A stretch of 64,000 nucleotides of DNA from an uncultured Alistipes sp. (GTDB lineage Bacteria; Bacteroidota; Bacteroidia; Bacteroidales; Rikenellaceae). Shown here one piece after another: positions 35,193 to 44,086 of this stretch (positions within the stretch are counted from its first letter, which is position 1; each line of letters begins with the position of its first letter). The translations under genes and the position numbers were made by a program. The notes beneath the pieces are model-generated. The model saw only the letters and a list, made by a program, of their open reading frames with translations. It made no database searches and was not told where the DNA came from. The stretch covers positions 1 to 64,000 of the forward strand of contig CAOJSG010000001.1 of assembly GCA_948442615.1 (NCBI GenBank), written 5' to 3'.

Positions 35193-35219
35193 GGAAATGA
35201 CGATTAAAATAGAGAAGCT

Positions 35220-36467
35220 ATGAAAAAATACATGCAATACATATCCACGCTTTGCGCCGGAGCAATGGTGTTTTGGGCGTGCAATGACGTGGTTACCTAC
35301 AACGACGGGTATGATGACGGTCAGACTCCGTTCGGGCCTCCGGTCATTACGCATGTCACGACGGTAGGAGATCCGGATACGGATATTACGGCTGGCAGTT
35401 TCAACCAGATGATTGTGCTGTATGGCGAGAATCTGTCGCAGGTTCGGTCTTTACAGTTCAACGATCAGAATGCCGATCTGCGCGAGATTTATGCGGTGAA
35501 TGACCGTATTACGGTGAAGATTCCCAGTTCGGTTCCGGATCAGATCGACGATAAGATCAAACTCAAAACCTCCAAAGGTGAGACATCATATGATTTCAAG
35601 ATCGCATTTCCGGATCTGGTCATCTCTGGGATCTCGCATCATTTCGCACGCGCTGGGGAACAGGTTCAGATCCTCGGCGAGAATCTGAAACTCTACGACT
35701 TTACACCCGAAAAGGGATCGTTGACGATCGGAGGAAAGAAGGCCGCCATCGTTGCCTGCGAAGAGGGAGCCATGACCTTTACGGTTCCCGACGGACTTTC
35801 GGACAACGCCCCGATGATCTTGACCAGCGAACGCTTGAAAGCCGTTACCGGGGTCGAGCAGATCGAACTGACCTATCGGGATCGGGGATATACGATTCTG
35901 GATCCGTTCTCCGCGGATTATCCGACGCTTACCCTAAATGAGAAAGGTGAAACTTTTGCGACACAGGGTGGTGGCGATGCTCCCGCACCGCTGTTCGATG
36001 GATCGTGGTACTCCCGTTTCAATATGACGGCAACTTCCTATACTTGGTATTATCTGGTATATCAGAACCGATATCGGTTTGCACTGCCTCAGGATAATCC
36101 GCTCTGTGTTGAGATCTTGAATGATCTGTCGCAGTTCGAATTCCGCTATGAAATCCTCGTTCCTTCGGAAACGCCCATTCGGGGAACCAATCATCGATTT
36201 ATGGTCTTTTTGGGGCGCCGTCCTGCAAACACGAATCTGGAGTGGATTCCTGCAGCCAGCGGAACAGCCTATCATACTGATGGTCGATGGAAGACGGTCA
36301 GCATGTCGGGAAGCGACTATCTGAATCCGGATGGTACAACTCCGTTGAAGGAGGCTGGGAATCCTTTCGGATTGGCCTATATCACGGGCGGAACCGATTT
36401 GGATCTAGATGTAAGTGTTGCCAATTTCCGGATTTGCAAAAAAATGGGAGTGCGGATCTCTCAATAG
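35220..36467 (+). CDS. SusE-position surface glycan-binding lipoprotein with IPT/TIG domains
   Basis: 415 codons. Lipoprotein signal ending AGAMVFWAC-NDVV. Residues ~40-220 look like two IPT/TIG beta-sandwiches (GSFNQMIVLYGENLSQVRSLQFND, GEQVQILGENLKLYDFTPEKGSLTIGGKKA). The C-terminal ~190 residues have a carbohydrate-binding look (FDGSWYSRFNMTATSYTWYYLVYQNRYRF). It occupies the place of a surface glycan-binding protein after SusD. A strong hairpin with a T-run follows the gene. Confidence 0.85.
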   Translation: MKKYMQYISTLCAGAMVFWACNDVVTYNDGYDDGQTPFGPPVITHVTTVGDPDTDITAGSFNQMIVLYGENLSQVRSLQFNDQNADLREIYAVNDRITVKIPSSVPDQIDDKIKLKTSKGETSYDFKIAFPDLVISGISHHFARAGEQVQILGENLKLYDFTPEKGSLTIGGKKAAIVACEEGAMTFTVPDGLSDNAPMILTSERLKAVTGVEQIELTYRDRGYTILDPFSADYPTLTLNEKGETFATQGGGDAPAPLFDGSWYSRFNMTATSYTWYYLVYQNRYRFALPQDNPLCVEILNDLSQFEFRYEILVPSETPIRGTNHRFMVFLGRRPANTNLEWIPAASGTAYHTDGRWKTVSMSGSDYLNPDGTTPLKEAGNPFGLAYITGGTDLDLDVSVANFRICKKMGVRISQ

Positions 36468-36482
36468 TAGAATCAATCAGGG

Positions 36483-36515
36483 ACTCTCGGGATCCCAAGA
36501 TCCCGAGAGTTTTTT
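36483..36515 (+). terminator. Intra-operon terminator between SusE-like gene and GH5
   Basis: A perfect 12-bp stem ACTCTCGGGATC / GATCCCGAGAGT, loop CCAA, and a T-run. It ends 5 bp before the ATG of the next gene. It should reduce read-through from susCDE into the enzyme genes or protect the 3' end of the susCDE message. Confidence 0.8.
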
Positions 36516-36519
36516 AAAA

Positions 36520-37680
36520 ATGAAATACATGCATACATTTTGGAAATCGATTTTATTTGTTCTGTTGTTGTGGGCGGGAGCCTGTAGCGAGGACTCTACG
36601 TCTCCGGGATTTGGACCCGAGCCTGTGGATCCGGCACCGCCGGTCAATCCCGGATACAAAGGCCTCGATGCGTATTTCGGGGTCAATATGTCCGGTGGAG
36701 AGTTCGGTGGGGTTTATCCCGGAACAATCGGAACCCATTATGGTTATCCTACGTCCCGAGACCTCGATTATTTTGCTGCCAAGGGGCTGAAACTGATTCG
36801 CTTCCCGTTTCGTTGGGAACGTGTCCAGTATGAACTGAACGGGCCGTTGAATCCGACGGACCTGAATCTGATGAAGACGTTTGTCGCGGCGGCGGAAGAG
36901 CGGGAAATGCCTCTTATTCTGGATATGCACAATTTCGGACGGCGGTCGTTCGACGGTGGCCAAACTGATGTTGTCATCGGGACCGGGTCTCAGTTGACAG
37001 GAGATCATCTGGCTGATGTGTGGGAGAAATTGGCTTCCGAGTTCAAGGATTACACGAATATCTGGGCGTATGACATCATGAACGAACCCCACGATATGTC
37101 AGGCTCGGAGTCCTGGTTCACCATCGCTCAGAAGGTGATTTATGCGATTCGCCGGGTAGATACGAAGACACCGATCATCATCAGCGGTGATGGATGGAGT
37201 TCGGCTGCCCGATGGGAGCAGTACAGCGATAACCTTCGGAGTTTGGATGATCCGTCGAACAAACTGATCTATCAGGCGCATGTTTATTTCGACAAGAATC
37301 AAGGTGGAACGTATGGTTCCTATGTGGAAGGGGTTTTCGTTCCGTCGACCTATGCTTCTGAAGGGGCTGATCCGCAGACGGGAGTTAATCGAGTTAAACC
37401 ATACATTGAGTGGCTCGTGCGGCATAACAAAGTGGGTATCGTCGGTGAATATGGAATTCCGGATGATGCTGCCGATTTGGATAAATGGGGACTTGTTCTC
37501 GAAAACATGCTTTCTTATATGAGTGAAATGGGGGTTCCGGGTACCTATTGGTCTGCAGGACCCCGGTGGGGAAATTACCGATTAGCCGTTCAACCTACCG
37601 CGAACTATACGGTTGACCGGCCTCAAATGCAATTTTTGGAGAAATATCTTCGTACAAACCCGAACAAAGAACAAGAGTAA
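36520..37680 (+). CDS. GH5 surface lipoprotein (tandem copy A)
   Basis: 386 codons from ATG 36520; the longer track start runs back into the SusE-like gene and the hairpin. Lipoprotein signal ending LLLWAGAC-SEDS, then a short Ser/Pro linker. The GH5 barrel begins FGVNMSGGEFGGVYPG, with RFPFRWERVQ, LDMHNFGRR, acid/base Glu in YDIMNEPHDM, QAHVYFD, and nucleophile Glu in IVGEYGIPDD. Probably an endo-acting surface enzyme that cuts the polysaccharide for SusCD. Very similar to the next gene. Confidence 0.9.
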   Translation: MKYMHTFWKSILFVLLLWAGACSEDSTSPGFGPEPVDPAPPVNPGYKGLDAYFGVNMSGGEFGGVYPGTIGTHYGYPTSRDLDYFAAKGLKLIRFPFRWERVQYELNGPLNPTDLNLMKTFVAAAEEREMPLILDMHNFGRRSFDGGQTDVVIGTGSQLTGDHLADVWEKLASEFKDYTNIWAYDIMNEPHDMSGSESWFTIAQKVIYAIRRVDTKTPIIISGDGWSSAARWEQYSDNLRSLDDPSNKLIYQAHVYFDKNQGGTYGSYVEGVFVPSTYASEGADPQTGVNRVKPYIEWLVRHNKVGIVGEYGIPDDAADLDKWGLVLENMLSYMSEMGVPGTYWSAGPRWGNYRLAVQPTANYTVDRPQMQFLEKYLRTNPNKEQE

Positions 37681-37683
37681 CGA

Positions 37684-38751
37684 ATGAAAAGGCTGTTTTT
37701 CTGCACAATGCTGTGCTGTTCCGCCCTGCTTGGAGGGTGTGACCGCTCCCAATCCTCATCGCTCCCATTCGGGGTCAATATGTCCGGTGGAGAATTTGGC
37801 GGTGTCTATCCCGGTGAATTGGGCGTTCATTATGGATACCCGACCGCAAAGGACTTGGATTATTTCAAGGAGCAGGGGCTGATGTTGATTCGCTTTCCGT
37901 TCCGTTGGGAACGACTTCAGCCGGAATTGTATGGTGAGTTGAACGACAGGGATTTGGCATTGATGAAAGAGTTCGTCCAGGCTGCCAACGATCGAGAAAT
38001 GCCGATCTTTATCGACATGCATAATTTCGGACGGCGCTCTCTGGACGGCGGGAAGACTCACGTGGTGATCGGGGAAGGCCCCGAATTGACGGCTGATCAT
38101 TTGGCGGATGCTTGGGAACGTTTGGCTGTCGCTTTTAAGGATTACGGTCTTTGGGGTTATGACATCATGAACGAACCCCACGATATGTCGTCCAATGAAT
38201 CATGGTTTTCCATAGCCCAAAAAGTGATTGATCGGATCCGAACCGTAGACCGTACGACTCCGATTATCATAAGCGGAGACAGTTGGAGCTCCGGAGCTCG
38301 TTGGCTGCAGTACAGTGATTCTCTTCGGTTGTTGAAAGATCCTTCGAACAAGTTGATTTTCCAATGTCATCAATATTTCGATCATGATTCTGCCGGCAGT
38401 TACGGATCGCGGGATGAAAACGGAGTTTTTATTCCCTCGACCTATGAAGCCGAGCAGGCTACACCTCAAACCGGCGTGGAGCGTATCCGTCCTTTTGTGG
38501 AGTGGCTTCGGAAATATGACTTGAAAGGCATTGTTGGTGAATATGGAATACCGGATGATGATCCGCGCTGGAATGTCGTTCTCGAAAACATGCTGCGTTA
38601 TATGCAGGAGAATGGGGTTGCGGGCACCTATTGGTCGGCCGGCCCGCGTTGGGGTAAGTATCGTTTGGCAGTACAGCCTTATGAGAATTATACGGTCGAT
38701 CGTCCCCAGATGGAAGTTCTGAAAAAATATCAATATACCTCAGTAGATTGA
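37684..38751 (+). CDS. GH5 lipoprotein (tandem copy B)
   Basis: 355 codons, ATG 3 bp after copy A. Lipoprotein signal ending SALLGGC-DRSQ. It shares long identical stretches with copy A (FGVNMSGGEFGGVYPG, MNEPHDMS, ENYTVDRPQM-like end) and the same catalytic Glu pair, but lacks the linker. The two copies come from a tandem duplication. Either they act on different linkages or chain positions, or the pair boosts dosage; the sequence does not decide. Confidence 0.9.
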   Translation: MKRLFFCTMLCCSALLGGCDRSQSSSLPFGVNMSGGEFGGVYPGELGVHYGYPTAKDLDYFKEQGLMLIRFPFRWERLQPELYGELNDRDLALMKEFVQAANDREMPIFIDMHNFGRRSLDGGKTHVVIGEGPELTADHLADAWERLAVAFKDYGLWGYDIMNEPHDMSSNESWFSIAQKVIDRIRTVDRTTPIIISGDSWSSGARWLQYSDSLRLLKDPSNKLIFQCHQYFDHDSAGSYGSRDENGVFIPSTYEAEQATPQTGVERIRPFVEWLRKYDLKGIVGEYGIPDDDPRWNVVLENMLRYMQENGVAGTYWSAGPRWGKYRLAVQPYENYTVDRPQMEVLKKYQYTSVD

Positions 38752-38755
38752 TTGT

Positions 38756-40129
38756 ATGTCCATTTCGGTTGCCATTCTTGTTACGCTACTTTCTGTTTTG
38801 ATGGCTTCAGGGTGCTCCGGAGGGCCTTCCCTCCGGGAGCCCTCGAATGAACCGTTTGTACACGGAGCCTTACGGGTGTCATACGACGGACGATTCCTGG
38901 TTCATGAGGACGGGACCCCGTTCCCGTATTTCGGAGATACGGCCTGGCAGCTTTTTCACCGATTGGATTCGACGGAGGTGAAATATTACCTCGCAGATCG
39001 GCAGGCAAAGGGTTTTACAGTGATTCAGGCGTGTATCCTTGCCGAACTGAACGGATTGGACACTCCGAATCGCAACGGGGATCTTCCGCTGTTCGACAAC
39101 GATCCGACCCGGCCGAATGAAGCCTATTTTGCGTGGGTGGATTTCGTGATCCAGGAAGCTGCCGCACATGGTTTGTATGTTGGTCTGCTTCCGACTTGGG
39201 GCGACAAAGTAAACCGGAAGTGGGGTGTTGGTCCCGAAATATTCGATGAGTGGAATGCTCGTAAATACGGACGCTTTCTGGGACGTCGCTATCGTGAGTT
39301 TCCGAATATCATTTGGATCAACGGAGGAGATCGCCCTGGCGGTGAGAAAACTATTGTGTGGGATGCGTTGGCTGAAGGTATCTGCGCAGAGGATTCCACC
39401 CATCTGATGACCTATCACCCTTCGGGTGAAGCCTCTTCCGGTATGTGGTTTCATAATCGGGACTGGCTTGATTTCAATATGTTCCAAAGTGGCCATGCCC
39501 AGACAGATTTTGCCATATACAAACGGTTGCTGATCCCGGACTATGAACGGAATCCCGTGAAGCCGGTTCTTGATGGTGAACCTCGTTATGAAGATATACC
39601 AATTCGGTTCAAGTCTGAAAATGGACGTTTTACAGATACAGATGTTCGCAGGACTCTCTATTGGAGTCTCTTCTCAGGAGCATGTGGGTATACCTACGGA
39701 GCCAACGATATCTGGCAGTTCTATGTCCCAGGTCGTACGTCAATGTGTGAAGCCCGCAACCATTGGAAAGATGCACTTCAATTGCCGGGAGCATCGCAAT
39801 TGATCCATGCCCGTCGTCTGTTGGAGAATTTCGGCTGGTGTGACCGCGTCCCGGCTCCGGAGTTGCTTTTCGGAGCACCATTGCAAAATGACGACGTTGC
39901 AGTTGCGGTCCGAGGTTCAGATTATGCCTTGGTTTATATTCCGAATGGACATCCTGTGGAAATTTCGCTTCGGAAACTGCCTCTGAAAGAGACGCTGAGA
40001 TTTTCGTGGTATGACCCACGTAACGGAGCCCGTTATGCGATGGAACAACCCGATTCAGAGAATATCTTGCGGGTTGTGCCACCTTCAAGCGGTAGGGGGC
40101 AGGATTGGATATTAATCGTGGAATTTTAA
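38756..40129 (+). CDS. Apiosidase-like (DUF4038/GH140-type) lipoprotein
   Basis: 457 codons. Lipoprotein signal ending LMASGC-SGGP. The barrel begins YDGRFLVHEDGTPFPYFGDTAWQLFHRL, the hallmark of the DUF4038 family that includes GH140 apiosidases. IIWINGGDRPG and KPVLDGEPRYEDIP place the expected catalytic residues, and the first site is Asp where many GHs have Glu. A C-terminal beta domain ends the protein. Apiose release is known for the rhamnogalacturonan-II enzyme; other members may cut other glycosides. It follows GH5 copy B by 4 bp. Confidence 0.8.
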   Translation: MSISVAILVTLLSVLMASGCSGGPSLREPSNEPFVHGALRVSYDGRFLVHEDGTPFPYFGDTAWQLFHRLDSTEVKYYLADRQAKGFTVIQACILAELNGLDTPNRNGDLPLFDNDPTRPNEAYFAWVDFVIQEAAAHGLYVGLLPTWGDKVNRKWGVGPEIFDEWNARKYGRFLGRRYREFPNIIWINGGDRPGGEKTIVWDALAEGICAEDSTHLMTYHPSGEASSGMWFHNRDWLDFNMFQSGHAQTDFAIYKRLLIPDYERNPVKPVLDGEPRYEDIPIRFKSENGRFTDTDVRRTLYWSLFSGACGYTYGANDIWQFYVPGRTSMCEARNHWKDALQLPGASQLIHARRLLENFGWCDRVPAPELLFGAPLQNDDVAVAVRGSDYALVYIPNGHPVEISLRKLPLKETLRFSWYDPRNGARYAMEQPDSENILRVVPPSSGRGQDWILIVEF

Positions 40130-40135
40130 TCATAT

Positions 40136-41542
40136 ATGGAGATGAAAGAGATAGCAACAGTCGGACTTCGAGAAAAAATCGGGTATGGGTTGGGAGATGC
40201 CGCTTCGTCGATGTTCTGGAAGTTGTTTACGATGTATCTGCTGTTTTTTTATACGGATATCATCGGATTGCCTGCGGCAGCCATCGGAACCATGTTCCTG
40301 GTTACCCGGATTTGGGATGCTTTTGTCGATCCGCTGATGGGAATCATGACGGACCGTACCGATACACGTTGGGGCAAATTCCGCCCCTATATCCTGTTTG
40401 GTGCAGTCCCTTTCGGTATCATCGGCATTCTGACCTTTGCTGTGCCGGAATTTGGACAGAGCGGTAAGATGATCTATGCGTATGTTACCTATGGCTTGAT
40501 GATGATGATATACAGTGCCGTCAATGTGCCGTATGCTTCGCTGATGGGTGTCATGTCTCCGGATCCTAAGATCCGTACGGAGCTTTCGTCCTACCGGATG
40601 ACCTTCGCTTTTGGCGGAAGCATTCTGGTGTTATTGTTGGTGGAACCGTTGGTAGAGGTGTTTGGCCGGATGCGAGGCTCCGAAATTCCGGATGCTCGCT
40701 TCGGTTGGCAGATGGCCGCCATCGTTTTTGCCATTATTGCAGTGTCCATGTTTTTCTGTACCTTTGCTTGGACCCGAGAGCGTGTGAAGCCGATCAAGGA
40801 GACGAAAAACCGATTGCGTGACGATTTGATCGACTTGTTTCGAAATCGACCGTGGTGGATTCTGTTGGGGGCCGGAGTTGCGGCACAGATATTCAATTCG
40901 ATTCGTGACGGTTCGGCGGTTTACTATTTCAAGTATTATGCCGAAGGAACGGAAGGTTTCCGTTTGGGAATTATCGATGCTTCGGTTTCGCTCACGACGA
41001 TTTATCTGGTTCTCGGACAGGCGGCCAACATCCTCGGAATTATTCTGGTCACCCCGATATCCAATCGTATCGGGAAAAAGCACACTTATCTCTGGTCCAT
41101 GGTGTTTGCTACGGTTCTGAGCGCTTGCTTCTACATGTTGGACAAGTCGGATATCGGAGGAATGCTGCTGTTGCAGTTCCTGATCAGCATGTGTGCCGGA
41201 GCCGTATTTCCGCTGCTTTGGTCAATGTATGCCGATGTGACGGACTTTTCGGAACTTAAAACCGGACGTCGTGCAACTGGGTTGATTTTCTCTTCGTCAT
41301 CCATGTCGCAAAAGTTCGGGTGGACGATTGCCGGAGCGCTTACCGGTTGGCTACTTGGTTACTTCGGATTTGAAGCCAATGTTGTTCAGACAGACACGGC
41401 ACAACATGGAATCCGGTTGATGATGAGTCTGTTGCCGGCCGTGGGAACGCTCCTTTCCGTCTTGTTCATTGCATTCTATCCACTGAACGAGAAGACCTTG
41501 AACAGGATTCTGGAAGAGCTGAGTATAAGAAGAAAACAATAA
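40136..41542 (+). CDS. GPH-family sugar:cation symporter
   Basis: 468 codons with about 12 hydrophobic segments. LREKIGYGLGDAASSMFWKLFTMYLLFFYTDIIG and TRIWDAFVDPLMGIMTDRTDTRWGKFRPYILFGAVPFG are the MelB/GPH signatures. Members carry glycosides such as melibiose or xylosides in symport with Na+ or H+. It would move small oligosaccharides into the cytosol. With the MFS at 27268, the locus has two different inner-membrane importers, which suggests two kinds of product. Confidence 0.92.
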   Translation: MEMKEIATVGLREKIGYGLGDAASSMFWKLFTMYLLFFYTDIIGLPAAAIGTMFLVTRIWDAFVDPLMGIMTDRTDTRWGKFRPYILFGAVPFGIIGILTFAVPEFGQSGKMIYAYVTYGLMMMIYSAVNVPYASLMGVMSPDPKIRTELSSYRMTFAFGGSILVLLLVEPLVEVFGRMRGSEIPDARFGWQMAAIVFAIIAVSMFFCTFAWTRERVKPIKETKNRLRDDLIDLFRNRPWWILLGAGVAAQIFNSIRDGSAVYYFKYYAEGTEGFRLGIIDASVSLTTIYLVLGQAANILGIILVTPISNRIGKKHTYLWSMVFATVLSACFYMLDKSDIGGMLLLQFLISMCAGAVFPLLWSMYADVTDFSELKTGRRATGLIFSSSSMSQKFGWTIAGALTGWLLGYFGFEANVVQTDTAQHGIRLMMSLLPAVGTLLSVLFIAFYPLNEKTLNRILEELSIRRKQ

Positions 41543-41555
41543 ATACAGAATTCAG

Positions 41556-44072
41556 ATGAAAAAAAGCTATCTGCTGTTGCTGCTGTTGGGCCTTTCCTCC
41601 GTATTGCGGGCCCAACAGTACGAAACCGCTCCTCGGGATAACCGGATTCAAAATTTCGGGAACGTGACTTTGGAAATGTCATTGAAACCCTTCAAGCAGA
41701 ACACCCCGGAATATATCCGGGAGGTTTGTCGGACGATGTTCCGACAGTGGACTCCGTTGCTTTCTCATGCCGACACAGTGTCGATTCTACTTTGGACTTC
41801 GGACGGATCGGAAATTCTCGACTATACGGGTGATCCGAATCAACCGTTGGAATGGGGAATGTATGCTGGGAATCCGAATGCACCTCATGCGGTCAATTCC
41901 GGACCGAAGGAGTTGAATCTCCACCAGCGAGCGTATACCTATATCGCGGATCCTCCGGCCTTTACCTATGGAGACCTCCGATTCATTATCGCTACCTTGA
42001 AAGAGGTCGGACGTCGGGAAACCGGGAAGGTTATCCGCGTCGGTGAAACATTTGATCCGGGTCCGGAGTTTGCCAAATCTCCATTCAAGTATGAGCGCCA
42101 TCCCGAAATCTGTATGGCCAATACATTGGGAGCCAAATCCTTCGTGTGTTGTTATGCAACTTTGAATGCTGATGAGCGTTCGTATGCTTCCTATCCGGAT
42201 GGAATTCCTCAAGGAACGCCGCTTGGAACGTTTCTGGGGAAGCAAAGCCACCGATTCTTGGCAGATATGGGGTTCGACTACTTCTGGCTGTCGAATGGAT
42301 TCGGATTTGGCATGGAAACTTGGAATACGGTTGGTGCTATTTTTGACGGGAATTGTTTCCGTGGGGAGCGGATGCCGGAGATCCAGCAGAAGATCCTGGA
42401 TTTCTGGACGACGTTCCGCAAGGAGTGTCCCGACGTACCTATTGAAACACGAGGAACGAATTTGTCGGCAGGGATCGATTTAGCCCGCGACGGAGTAGAT
42501 CTGCGGAGTATCTATCGAGGCGGGTTCAACCTATTGCCGCCTCCGAACTCTCCCTGGGCGGCACTCGACGGCGACTTCGGGCTTGAGTTGACCGGTTACA
42601 TGTCTCGTATCTCCGAGATTCCAGACTGCCGTTACCTGTTCCGTTATTACACGCACGATCCGTGGTGGGCCAACACTCCCTGGTTGGATCGATATGGTCG
42701 TGAGGCGCACGACATCTATCTACCGATGTCGGTGTCGCGGATTGATACGGCCGGCCGAATCGTACTGCCCAGCAACTTGAACTTGCTCACCGTAGATGAC
42801 ACTTACGGAAATATGCCCGACCAGGTGCCCGAGGAGGTTATCCCGCATCTGCTGCAGGCTCGCAGAACTGCTCCGGATCAAGCCGGTCCGGTTGTTTGGG
42901 TTTATCCGTTCGATGAATACCACGACTGGGCGTTCGAACATCCGGAGCGTCTTGCCGAGGTTTTTTATGGCGATTGGTTTATTCGGCAGGCTCTCAATGA
43001 GGGTTTCCCGATGAATACCGTGGTTTCCACAACCACGTTTACGGCACTCATGCAACGCAGGGATTCGGTTCTGGATGCCTCCGTCCTCGTTACGATTGTC
43101 CCCGAGGCCGGGAGCGAACTGGAAACGGCATTGATCGATTTTGTCGAGCGAGGAGGCAGTCTGATCGTCTATGGTCCGGTAGGACATGGCAGTGATCGTT
43201 TCCTGGATTTTCTGAATATAAGAAAAGTTGAACCATTAGATGGCGTTTTTTCGCTGAAACTGACAACGGCATTTGATCAGGTAGACGGTGGTTCGATGCA
43301 ACTTCGTCATGATGGTACATTTTCCGGCGGTGGCCTGGAAACCCGGATTCGGACGTCTCGTTCCGATACGCGGATTTTGGCACGTGCGGTACGAAACGGA
43401 CAAAACCGTGATGTGGTCGTTTTCCGGCGGACCCCGGAGTGGTACGGTGGTGGTGTCTGCTATGTGAGAGGTACGAATTCGGCTCGCTATACGGGCGGAA
43501 TGTTGCTTTCCCCGGATCTTCCGTCCGATTATTTCCGGGGCGGCTCCTTGATGCGTCAGGCCTTGGCGGCTTTCGGATACGAGATTCGGTTTGAAAAGGT
43601 CGATTCGGATCTTCGCACGCCGGTAAATGTCATTTCCCGGAATCGAAACGGTTATATCTTCTCGGGGTATGTTCCGAATCAGACGGTCGAGCAGCAGTTC
43701 CTTTTCCCTCAGGGAGCTCCGATTTTTACGGGTCAGGAAGCCCTGCTCAAGGATGGCCGTGCAACATATCGGCTTCCTCGGGCCTGGAGTGAAGAGTGCC
43801 GGGTATTTGTTCAGCAGAGCGATGGCATTGTTTCGTGTTGGGAGATTCCTCCCGTGGAGTTCGGTGTCCGACGAAAGATTGGTGTCAACGGGTTAAAAAA
43901 TGCCGTATTGCGCGTCTATCCCGATGGCGATTTGTCGAACTACAATGTCATGCCCGGAAAAGACCATTACCCCTCGCGAGCTGGAATGCTTAAATCTGTT
44001 AGGAAAGAGGATAGTAGGGGGTACTATTATGAATATAAGGATATTAGTGGTTCATATGTTATAACTTGGTAG
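41556..44072 (+). CDS. Large secreted protein of unrecognised family, TIM-barrel plus GATase-like domain
   Basis: 838 codons with signal peptide MKKSYLLLLLLGLSSVLRAQQ. I cannot assign it to a named family. Residues ~20-400 read like a glycoside-hydrolase barrel (NVTLEMSLKPFKQNTPEYI, RFLADMGFDYFWLSNGFGF, PIETRGTNLSAGIDL, FRYYTHDPWW). Residues ~450-560 resemble the glutamine-amidotransferase-like trimerisation domain of GH42-type enzymes (VTIVPEAGSELETALIDFVERGGSLIVYGPVG). The rest is beta-rich. By position it is probably a secreted hydrolase for the PUL's glycan and a candidate for a new activity. Confidence 0.5.
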   Translation: MKKSYLLLLLLGLSSVLRAQQYETAPRDNRIQNFGNVTLEMSLKPFKQNTPEYIREVCRTMFRQWTPLLSHADTVSILLWTSDGSEILDYTGDPNQPLEWGMYAGNPNAPHAVNSGPKELNLHQRAYTYIADPPAFTYGDLRFIIATLKEVGRRETGKVIRVGETFDPGPEFAKSPFKYERHPEICMANTLGAKSFVCCYATLNADERSYASYPDGIPQGTPLGTFLGKQSHRFLADMGFDYFWLSNGFGFGMETWNTVGAIFDGNCFRGERMPEIQQKILDFWTTFRKECPDVPIETRGTNLSAGIDLARDGVDLRSIYRGGFNLLPPPNSPWAALDGDFGLELTGYMSRISEIPDCRYLFRYYTHDPWWANTPWLDRYGREAHDIYLPMSVSRIDTAGRIVLPSNLNLLTVDDTYGNMPDQVPEEVIPHLLQARRTAPDQAGPVVWVYPFDEYHDWAFEHPERLAEVFYGDWFIRQALNEGFPMNTVVSTTTFTALMQRRDSVLDASVLVTIVPEAGSELETALIDFVERGGSLIVYGPVGHGSDRFLDFLNIRKVEPLDGVFSLKLTTAFDQVDGGSMQLRHDGTFSGGGLETRIRTSRSDTRILARAVRNGQNRDVVVFRRTPEWYGGGVCYVRGTNSARYTGGMLLSPDLPSDYFRGGSLMRQALAAFGYEIRFEKVDSDLRTPVNVISRNRNGYIFSGYVPNQTVEQQFLFPQGAPIFTGQEALLKDGRATYRLPRAWSEECRVFVQQSDGIVSCWEIPPVEFGVRRKIGVNGLKNAVLRVYPDGDLSNYNVMPGKDHYPSRAGMLKSVRKEDSRGYYYEYKDISGSYVITW

Positions 44073-44086
44073 TCTGATTCACCGGT

